Assembly (NCBI GenBank): GCA_008933995.1
Contig: WARS01000110.1
Span: 2,811,001-2,875,000, forward strand
Direction: 5' to 3'
Origin: Datnioides undecimradiatus
Taxonomy: Eukaryota > Chordata > Actinopteri > Lobotiformes > Datnioididae
DNA: 64,000 bases
Made by a program: the position numbers and the translations under genes. The number at the start of each line of letters is the position of its first letter. Positions within the stretch are counted from its first letter, which is position 1. Shown one piece after another: positions 55,595-64,000 of this stretch. The notes beneath the pieces were generated by a model. The model ran no database searches. It saw only the letters and a list, made by a program, of their open reading frames with translations, and had not been told where the DNA came from.

Positions 55595-57115
55595 GTTCAC
55601 CGGTAAAGGGAGGATTACTGGTGAGCCGCTTCTCTTCCTCCCATCCTCCATCCCGATCCCTCACCAACTTTGAGGTAAAACTTCCTTCCCAAAACACCAA
55701 GCCTGATGCTCTGTCCCACCTGTTAGACCCCGAGCCTCATGGCAAGGAAACTGAATCTATCCTACCGCTGAATCGTGTGGTAGGTGTGGTAACCTGGCAA
55801 ATAGAATCAGAGGTGAAGCAGGCAAATGGTACGAGCCCGACCCCTAGTGGGTGTCCAGAGAATTGCTCGTTTGTTCCAGTTGCTCTGCGGTCTATTGTTA
55901 TTCACTGGGCTCATACATCGCAGCTCACTTGTCATCCAGGTACGAACCGTCTGGGTCATTTCGCAGTGGTTCTGGTGGCCGTCAATGGAGCGCGAGGTGC
56001 AGGAATATGTGGAGGCTTGTTCCATCTGTGCCCGAAATAAGACCTCATCTAGGGCACGGATGAGACTACTGCAGCCCCTTCCCATACCAACCCACCCGTG
56101 GGCGGAGCTCTCATTAGATTTTGTAATGGGGCTCCCAGTCTCAGAGGGGAACACTACAATTCTCACGGTAGTAGATAGATTTTCAAAGATGACCCATTTC
56201 ATCACTTTGCCTAAATTGCCATCTGCTAAAGGGACCGCTGAAGTCATGATGAATCATATGTATTTCGCATTCACGGCTTCCCAAAAGACATTGTTTCCGA
56301 CCGGGGCCCCCAGTTCTGGAGGGAATTTTGCAAACTCATTGGCGCTTCTGTCAGTCTCTCCTCAGGTTACCATCCTGAATCCAACGGTCAAGCAGAGAGA
56401 CTTAATCAAGAACTGGAGACCTGCCTACGATGTCTAGTTTCCCAGAATCCAGCATCATGGAGCTGGAGCCTGGCTTGGGTGGAGTTCGCGCACAACTCTC
56501 TTCCCTCCTCGGTCACAGGCATGTCTCCATTCAAGTGCGTCTATGGCTATCAACCCCCAATCTTCCCAGAGATGGAAAAGGAGGTCTCCGTCCCTTCTGC
56601 CCACGCCCTGGTTCGACACTGTCACTGTGTGTGGGCAGCCGCCCGACGAATTCTTCTCCGCAGCATAGCCCATATGAAAACGGCTGCAGACCGGAAGCGT
56701 CATCCTGCCCTGGAGTACCAGTTGGGGCAGAAGGTTTGGCTTTCCACCCGGGACCTCCCGCTGCAAGTTGAATCCAGGAAGCTGGCACCTCGGTTCGTGG
56801 GCCCATTTCCCATCACCAAGCTCATCGGCCCCTCCTCGGTTCGCCTACGTCTGCCCCGGTCCCTGAGAGTACATCCCACTTTCCATGTCAGCCAGGTTAA
56901 GCCAGCAAAGGTAAGCCCCTTGGTTCCCGCAGCCAGACCCCCTCCACCCCGACTCGTTGATGGCGGGCCCGCTTACACAGTTAAGAAGCTGCTGGCTGTT
57001 CGCACTAGGGGCCGGGGTAGACAGTATCTGGTGGACTGGGAAGGATGCGGACCAGAGGAACGCTCATGGGTACTGGCGACTTTTACGACCGGAATCCTCA
57101 ATTCTACTTTCATTT
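55595..57115 (+). pseudogene. Gypsy integrase with chromodomain; protease and RT deleted
   Basis: Right after gag (about 55672) the reading is KLPSQNTKPDALSHLLDPE, the tail of RNase H. Protease, RT and most of RNase H are therefore deleted. The integrase follows in changing frames: zinc-finger part YVEACSICARNKTSSRARM and core LSLDFVMGLPVSEGNTTIL (first catalytic Asp) in 55826-56437, then in 56479-57177 [17 protein letters not shown] and the C-terminal [20 protein letters not shown]. The chromodomain at 56980-57080 has [20 protein letters not shown] and [11 protein letters not shown], so it is a chromovirus. No 3' LTR is seen after 57115. Confidence 0.8.
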
Positions 57116-57179
57116 TGTATTCATTTTCATTTTTCTTTGGTATTTATTTATATAAATCAACAAATGGGTTTTCATAAAT

Positions 57180-58714
57180 TAAATACTAGTATTTGGATCT
57201 TATAAACCAAACCAGTTCGATTAGACAGTATGCATTGTGCAAGTAACAGCTAATTTGGATATGCAGTTTCTTTGGTAAATCTTTCCTGCCCATTGCTCTC
57301 TCAGCAAGATGCAACCCCAAACCACCAAGTAAATCCTACAGTTAAATCACAGTCACTTCCAATGATGGAAGGTTTGTTTGCTATTTACCTATAGGCACAC
57401 TTTGGCTTGTTTGTTTTTTGTTTGTTTGTTTTTTAATATTCTAAATAACCATTTGTTTTTTCCCATCTGACCTGTTTTCTTGTTGTCTTTCTGATGGCGT
57501 GGTGATTCCAGGTCAGGTCCATCCTAAAGTAAATCTCCTGGAACCTGAGGCAGCTTTCCCTCTCTGCTGTAGTCCCATTAGTAACAGGCCCTGTCCAGAA
57601 AAAAACTCCTTTTTGGCTTATTTTGTGATAGTGGATGATATGGATGACAGTCGTGTCATTGCTAGAACATGGAAGTCATTGAGGCAGAGGGTTTCTGTCT
57701 TTTTGGTGACAATACTATTGACTTCTACAGACTACAGAATGGAGCAAGAAGAAACTGAAAACAACTGCCAGTTGACCTGCACATATCATGTGGGAAGTTG
57801 TTCTCAAAGCATTGAAGATGTTACATTCATTTGGGAGAGATTTATTTTTCAGATTTATTTATTTATTATGTCAGCAATGACATTATTACTTTTGTACTCT
57901 ATAACAATTCTTTAACTTGGTTCTGCTGTTGGAGCCCTGGTGTTTAGATGCCATTTTGTCCCCTTTGGCACTCTTCAGTGCCTACCTGGGGTTTCCTGTA
58001 CTCTAATGCACCCAAGTTGTAGTTAATCCTTGCTTTAAGTTTAGCTCAGCACTCCCTGTTATCGCAATGCTTATTATTTCAAAATTTCCATAGGGTAACT
58101 GTCTAGAGAATTTCATCAATGCATCTGCTGATGTAGGTAATGATTCTGTGAATGCGTCTGTCGTTGCACATACCACTCTTCAGTGCTAAAGCCGACAGAT
58201 AGGGCCTAGTCTGAAAGGATGGATTCATACTGATTGGTGTCATCAAATCTTGATTGAGTGATGAGTTGATGTTATTTTCTAAAAGTGGTTGGAAGGCCAT
58301 CCCACCCCTTTTTGACTTAATGAGTACGCACATTTAGTTAAAGAACACAAATACAAATATGTGTATGTGCTATTTTGATAAACCCAGCATAGACACGCAT
58401 GCAATGTTACATGCCCTTATAAAACCGTGTATAACTGTTAGAGACATATGCAAATCCAGGCATTTATTGTCATATTTGCAGAGACATTTCTTTACACACA
58501 ATTCTCCTTTTTCAAAGTGAGTGAATTTATTTTACTACTCTGTCATAGTATAAATCTTTACTATGGTGACAAGCTAGCTAGTGAAGTAAGTTAGAGAGGA
58601 AGCAAGTATTTAATGAAAAAAATCAAAAGCAGCACAGATGGTGACTAAGGTTAAAGTATGATGGCAGTACAGCAGAACAGAATATTGTGATTCATAACCA
58701 CCCTTCCCTCCTCT
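57180..58714. other. No gene recognised; one 138-codon ORF
   Basis: The ORF 57499-57915 (MVIPGQVHPKVNLLEPEAAF, later DDMDDSRVIARTWKSLRQR, hydrophobic C-terminus IYLFIMSAMTLLLLYSITIL) is of modest length, has one possible membrane segment and is preceded by no clear splice or promoter signal. I do not recognise it. The rest is AT-rich and empty. Confidence 0.3.
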
Positions 58715-60057
58715 TGTCATTAGTGCCACATAGTAAACAGGGAGATGCAAGGAAAATAAACCAAACTGCTGACAGCGGACTCCGTGACAGATTAGTGGTT
58801 TTAATTAGGGGTGGGACTCGATTAAAAAAATTAGCTAATTAATTAGAGGCTTTGTAATTAATTCATCTCAATTAATCACATTTTAATCGCATAACAATAT
58901 TTGCTCCAAAACACTAAAGTTTTTAATTTAAATGAATTTTAGTGGACGACTGAATCAAATAATAGACACAGACATGAATATTGTAAAAAAATTAATTTAA
59001 TTTAATTGCATTTCAATTCAAAACAGTAGAAAAAGAAATGGCCAAAATTGAACAGACCTAAAGTTAAAGTGCCGTTTTAAGTACTTTAAGTACTTTTTCA
59101 GAACAGTATTGACTTTAAATGGTTAAAAAAAAACAAAAAACAAACCAAACCAAACAATTCAACATAAAGTGCAATTTCTACTTCTTTCTTCTTCTGGTAA
59201 AACAACTAGGAATATAAATGGTCATTTGACAGCCTTAAATCTCCTTTAAACTTCAAGTACCCTTAGCACAAACTATTTTGTACATTAGGCTATAACACTT
59301 ACTAATTTTGGTCCTCAAGCCAGTCATTTGATCGAGTTTGGGCTGCCGACACCTCTTGTTCATACTCGGACTGGGAATGCTAGCACTAACAGCTCCGGTG
59401 GTTTCTGTGCTTGCTGCAACATGCTTTGCATTTAGACGGTACCGCAGGGTTGAAGTGCATCAGCCCTAGCAACACACTTTCATCCGATTCTTCCTTTTTG
59501 GTAGCCGTTAGCCGAGCTCTGACGTGTGCATCAGTGTAACCGGTGTACTCGGAAATCGTGCACTGACAAATGTTCCACGTTGTTTGGAATGCAAACTGCG
59601 ATTAAATGCGTACATTTTTTTAGCAGCGTTAATTTTTTTGTAATTAATTAATCGTAATTAATGTGTTAAAGTCCCACCTTTAGTTTTAATATCAAACAGA
59701 AAGTCACAGGTTTACAGGAGATTGTGGCAGGAAAGGTCAAAAGAATCAGTCCAGAAGAACAAAAATCAACACAAACATACACACACACACAACTAAGCAC
59801 CAGTGAAATTGATGATCCAACAAAGGTGCCAAAAGAACAGCAGGAAAAAAAACAGGGAAAATTGCTTGCTCAATTAAATATGTGACGAACAATATATAGG
59901 AGGGAAGGCTAGCAGGACACAGGTGAAACATACCAATTAATGCAGCACAGATGAGAAGAAGAAGAAGAGGGAAAAGGAAACAAGCACACATACACAAGAG
60001 CCAAAGATACTCTATAAAAAAAGGAACAGGTAAAAACAGAGAACTCAAACCATGACA
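58715..60057 (-). mobile_element. Gypsy LTR carrying a hAT insertion
   Basis: On the minus strand it starts TGTCATGGTTTGAGTTCTCT at 60057, has TATATATTG near 59895, and continues beyond the hAT at 58797 with GGTTTATTTTCC and a possible end ...CACTAATGACA at 58715. Sequence joins across the hAT once one GTTTTAAT is removed. Flanking five-base motifs do not match, so the far end is uncertain. Confidence 0.6.
58806..59682 (+). mobile_element. Non-autonomous hAT, target duplication GTTTTAAT
   Basis: 877 bp with inverted ends TAGGGGTGGGAC and GTCCCACCTTTA. Identical GTTTTAAT at 58798-58805 and 59683-59690. It has no transposase ORF. TTAATTAATTA-rich subterminal stretches lie near both ends. The 8-bp duplication fits hAT. 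Confidence 0.88.
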
Positions 60058-60229
60058 GATGTATTTGTAACAAGCATAATTAGTTTTCTCACTTTTCATT
60101 TTCAAAAAGTAGCCTCCATACTATACCTTTCTTTTGACTGATTATCTATACTAACAACTCAGGCAGTGAAATGAAAGGAGAAAGAAATATGCAAAAAAAA
60201 GAACCAGGAATGTTGAGGTACAGAATTTC

Positions 60230-60437
60230 TTTTAAAAAAAACAGACCCAAACATATTATGAGGGTCTGCTGGGAACGTCTGGCCAAACCCTCTGTCAGAG
60301 AGGTTTTCAACCGCCACCTCCGGGAGAGCTTCAACCAGGTTCCAAGGGAGGCTGGGGACATTGAGTCTGAGTGGACCATGTTCTCCACCTCCATTGTCAA
60401 TGCGGCCGTTCTGAGCTGTGGCTGTAAGGTCTCTTAA
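60230..60437 (+). mobile_element. LINE fragment
   Basis: The plus frame [20 protein letters not shown] and [20 protein letters not shown] is a block from the region between endonuclease and RT of a fish LINE, seen in many teleost genomes. Only about 60 codons remain. It lies between the 3' part of the minus-strand Gypsy and the end of its C-terminal sequence. Confidence 0.6.
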
Positions 60438-60439
60438 GG

Positions 60440-61075
60440 ACCGGGGCAGACGTAGGCGAACTGAGGAGGGGCCGATGAGTTTGGAGATGGGGAATGGCCC
60501 TACAAATCGTAGAGCCAGCTTTTTAGACTCCACTCAAAGGGGTAGATCTCGGGTCGACAGTCAGACTTTCTGGTCCGGCTCCAACCTACCTGGCGTAGGT
60601 TGGAGCCGGACCATGGCATGAGCAGAGGGAATTGAAACCTCTTTTTCTAGTTCCGGGAAGAGTGGCGGCTGGTATCCAAACACACACTGGAAAGGTGCCA
60701 GTAGCTGAGGTAGGGAGAGAGTTATGGGCGAACTCCACCCACGCCAGGCTTTTGCTCCAGGATGCTGGATTCTGCGATACGAGACACCGAAGGCATGTCT
60801 CTAATTCTTGGTTGAGGCACTCAGCTTGTCCATTGGACTCGGGATGATAACCTGATGACAAGCTGACAGTGGCACTGATGAGTTTACAAAATTCCCTCCA
60901 GAAGTGGGAAACGAACTGGGGCCCCCAGTCTGAAACGATATCCTTGGGAAAACCATGAATACGAAATACATGAGTCATCATTGTTTCTGCTGTTTCTTTA
61001 GCTGAAGGCAATTTGGGCAAAGCAATGAAGTGAGTCATTTTAGAAAACCTGTCCACCACCATTAAGTCATTAAGT
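60440..61075 (-). pseudogene. Gypsy integrase part, minus strand
   Basis: From 61062: [40 protein letters not shown] (second catalytic Asp) and [14 protein letters not shown] (catalytic Glu), then [20 protein letters not shown] (60440-60533). The integrase N-terminus and its first catalytic Asp are missing, because the RNase H frame jumps straight into VVDRFSKM at about 61075. The chromodomain is lost beyond 60437, where the LINE fragment sits. Confidence 0.8.
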
Positions 61076-62724
61076 CTTTTGGCTTCCAGATAGATTCTAA
61101 ATTCTTATGATCTGTCCAGACCACAAAAGGATGTTGCGACCCCTCTAGCCAATGACGCCATTCTTCGAGCTCAATTTTGATCGCTAACAGCTCCCTATCT
61201 CCAATATCATACTTCCGCTCGGCTGGAGATAATTTACGAGATAAGAACGCGCATGGGTGAAGTTTATCATCCTTCTCTGAGCGCTGAGAAAGAACTCCTA
61301 CCCCGTCACTGGAGGCATCTACCTCTACAATAAACTGGCGACTGGGATCAGGAACTATGAGTATGGGAGCAGTAGTGAAGCATAGCTTTAATTGTTTAAA
61401 TGCCGCATTGGCTTTTAACGACCACCGGAATGGCGTTTTAGGTGATGTTAGCGTGGTGAGGGGAGCGGCCATAGCGCTGAAGTTCCTGATGAACCATCTG
61501 TAAAAGTTAGCAAACCCAAGGAACTGATGAACCTTCTTACAGCTATCAGGGACGGGCCACTGAGCCACAGCGCTGACTTAAGCTAGGTCCATCTGTATCT
61601 TCCCAGAAGCTATGAAGCCTAGGAAAGACACAGAATCGGCATTTAACTCATTTTTTTCTGCTTTTACGTATCGTAATTTTTAAAAAATTCCCCAATCTTT
61701 GTAAGGTAGCAAAGCCGCACCCCTTCACATTTGGTATCATTGAAAAGCCCTAAATGTCCTCTGTAGATAGTAAAAGGAGTTAATTCAGTAGTATAAAGTG
61801 GGTGGGAGATATTCAGGTTTAAAAATGTCCTCCACAGAGGACAAATTTGAACTACTGATAGTCAGGAGGGTATAGCTGGTTCTCCAGCTTTTCGCTGGAG
61901 AATGTGGCGCATGTGAGAGTCCAGATAGGAGGAAAAAATCAATATATCAATTTATCGTCTAAGTAGACGTATACAAACTGGTTCAAAAACTCTCGGAGGA
62001 CATCATTAATCATGGCTTGAAAAACCTCCGGGGCATTCATAAGACCGAACGGCATTACCAAATATTCATAATGTCAGCTTGGGGTGTCATCCCCCTCCCT
62101 GATTCGTACCAGATGATATGCGTTGCAAAGATCTAACTTAGTAAACACCTTCGCCTGTTGTAACTGGTCAAAAGTACTGGACATAAGTGGGAGAGGGTAC
62201 CGATTCTTAATGGTGATGTCGTTGAGCGGACTGAAGTCTATGCATGGACGCAGAGAGCTGTCCTTTTTGCAGACAAAAAAGAAACCCGCCCCGGCTGGCG
62301 AGGACGACGGACAAATGAGACCCGCTTTTAAGGATGACTTGATGTACTCCGTCATGGCTTCTCTTTCGGGACCCGAGAGAGAGTAGATCCTCCCCTTAGG
62401 AATGGGCGCCCCCGGGATTAAATCTATGGGGCAATCATACGGCCTATGAGGAGGAAGAGAGGTTGCTTTTGCTTTGCTGAACACCTCTCCTAAGTCATGG
62501 TAGCAATGCGGGACAGATGACAGATCGGGCAGGTCAGAACCTGAGACAAGAACAGAATTTTCGTTAGACATGAGTTGTGGTTTCACATCACCATTTCCCC
62601 TCACGCACTCCCTGGAGCAGGTGTCTGCCCAGCCCTGCACTTTACCCGTCACCCAATTTACAATAGGGTTATGCTTCTGTAGCCAGGGGAGGCCCAGAAC
62701 AGAATTGTATAGATGAAAATTCAT
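61062..62724 (-). pseudogene. Gypsy reverse transcriptase and RNase H, minus strand
   Basis: The protease-RT linker ([19 protein letters not shown]) and RT motifs [11 protein letters not shown] and [15 protein letters not shown] lie in 62074-62724, then a stop. In the next frame [14 protein letters not shown] and [11 protein letters not shown] (RT catalytic block) lie between about 62070 and 61950. Foreign-looking, stop-rich sequence interrupts RT at 61640-61950. RT-RNase H resumes at 61568-61062 with [30 protein letters not shown] and [13 protein letters not shown]. All pieces are broken. Confidence 0.82.
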
Positions 62725-62729
62725 TAGTT

Positions 62730-63994
62730 CATAATGTTCGTCGATTCATACTTCTACAAGTCCAGTCCAGTGAGATATTTTAAAAATCTGGCTGCCGTGC
62801 AGTGCACTGACGGCAAGTGGTCGAGGCAAGAGTTCAACACTGGCGTTAATTTGCTGCGCCACCTCCAGTCCATGAGGCTTTCATCAGCCCCCGAGTCTAT
62901 CAAAACTGACAGTGGTAGTTGTGAGTCCAGAAACTTTACTCACCAATACTCCATCTACTGATGAGCCCAGTCTTTTACTGGGCACTTGACGCGAGGATGC
63001 CCCAGCTGCCCACAGTAGAAGCACCGGCCCTCCTGCAACCGGCGTCAGCGCTCCTCGAGAGACAGCTTGGCGCGGGCCATTGGTTCCTCTGTGTCCTCTG
63101 TGTTGGTGCTCCGCTTCAGAGCTGGAGCCGAGCCGTAGAGAAAACTCTCCTTCCCAGCCTCCACCACGCGGCTCCTGGTCAGGTCGGGCCGTGGTTTAGC
63201 TTGATTCTGGTGGTGTTCCTGTAACCGGTTATCCGAATGGCCAGGGCTATCGGAGAGTCTAAATTGCGTGGCAAATCAAGAGGAATTAATAAATCCTGAA
63301 TCTGGTCCAAAAGTCCTTTCAAATATACATCATAGAGAGCAGTTACGTTCCACCCGCTGCCCGTAGCTAAAGTACGGAACCGGACAGCATAATCACAAAC
63401 TGAATCTCTGCCTTGTCTGATAGTACTTAGCTCTCGAGCTCGTCCCCGGTCCACTACTGTAGGATCAAAGGCTTCCCTCAGGGAATCAATGAATTCACTG
63501 AGGGATCCACAGACTGCAGATCCTCGCGACCACTCAGCCATCGCCCATCTCCTCGCACTCCCCGTGAGGTATGAGATCATGAAGGGCACTTCCGCCTGGT
63601 CTGTGGAAAATGCTGACAGCAAAAAGTCAAAATGCATTTGGCAATTTGTGATAAAGGAGCGACACTCTCCAAACTCACCAGAGACCTTCTCAGGCGGGGC
63701 GAGGCGAGGCACGTCGTTGGGCAGAAGTGGAACCGATGCGACCCCGGCAGTGGATGGAGATGTCGTGGCTCTGGTCGCAGGTGTGGGCTCTTTGGAGAGG
63801 AGACCCAAAATCTGCTGCACCTGACCAGATAGGAGTCCCACACGGGAAGACATGACCGCCCTAAAGCCTTCCTGGCTGCCTGCCAGCTCCTTCACCCCGT
63901 GATGAAGCGTGTAGATCTGGTCCTCCTGGTTGTTTAGGCAGATACCCTGGGAGCGTATAGCTGCCGCGAGTTGGTCAGAGTCTGCTGGGTTCAT
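62730..63994 (-). pseudogene. Gypsy gag and protease start, minus strand
   Basis: The gag ORF 63179-63994 (271 codons) starts MNPADSDQLAAAIRSQGI and has FMISYLTGSARRWAMAEWS and RQGRDSVCDYAVRFRTLAT. After a frameshift near 63180 the zinc knuckle CFYCGQLGHPRVKC lies at about 62985-63030, and the protease start LIDSGADESLMDW near 62890. Stops interrupt the protease. The LTR and leader are outside the window, six bases beyond the start codon. The element has the same gag type as 2852 and 54626. Confidence 0.82.
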
Positions 63995-64000
63995 TTCTGG

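Overview
The window looks like a repeat-dense stretch of a teleost fish nuclear genome. The evidence is the mix of mobile elements: L2 LINEs ending in repeated TTGAAT, CR1/Rex1-like LINEs with (TATC)n tails, chromodomain Ty3/Gypsy elements, a Tc1 transposon, a piggyBac, several hAT elements, a tRNA-derived SINE and many CA, GA and TATC microsatellites. I found no host gene I can defend. Nearly all coding signal is transposon-derived and broken by stops, frameshifts and later insertions. Family names rest on recognising protein and terminal motifs by eye, not on database searches.

The main object is a degraded Maverick/Polinton (adintovirus-like) element at 17182-28667. It has long terminal inverted repeats (about 0.75 and 0.63 kb), AG...CT termini and a perfect 6-bp target duplication GAGATG at 17176-17181 and 28668-28673. 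Plus-strand genes on the left (an unknown gene, a capsid-like gene, a small gene) converge near 21.0 kb with minus-strand genes on the right (small genes, packaging-type ATPase, protein-primed-type DNA polymerase B, two unknown genes). All the recognisable genes are damaged. I could not find the integrase or the protease.

Layout. 0-5 kb: L2 tail, GTF2IRD2-like hAT-derived pseudogene cut by a Gypsy copy, then a possible minus-strand retroviral LTR. 5.4-7.2 kb: two LTR-like segments and an integrase remnant. 7.25-9.01 kb: internally deleted piggyBac with both ends. 9-10.6 kb: unrecognised DNA with one 163-codon ORF. 10.6-16.3 kb: hAT, L1, and a Tc1 copy split by a solo LTR and an L2. 17.2-28.7 kb: the Maverick. 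30.6-41 kb: Gypsy LTRs, a gag with 15-residue repeats, a SINE, L2, RTE and a LINE with a restriction-like endonuclease. 41.3-48.4 kb: a three-level nest (LINE inside an LTR inside a LINE). 48-50 kb: ZMYM1-like hAT pseudogene. 51-53.5 kb: the longest L2. 54-57 kb: Gypsy that has lost protease and most of RT. 58.7-60.1 kb: LTR carrying a non-autonomous hAT. 60.2-64 kb: minus-strand Gypsy whose gag start lies at the window edge.

The genes do not form a host pathway. Their relations are order of insertion. Five junctions show target duplications that can be read directly: 6 bp for the Maverick, 5 bp for four LTRs (CAGTC, CTAAC, GATAT, GACCC) and 8 bp for a hAT (GTTTTAAT) are exact, while the piggyBac TTAA site is TTAA/CTAA.
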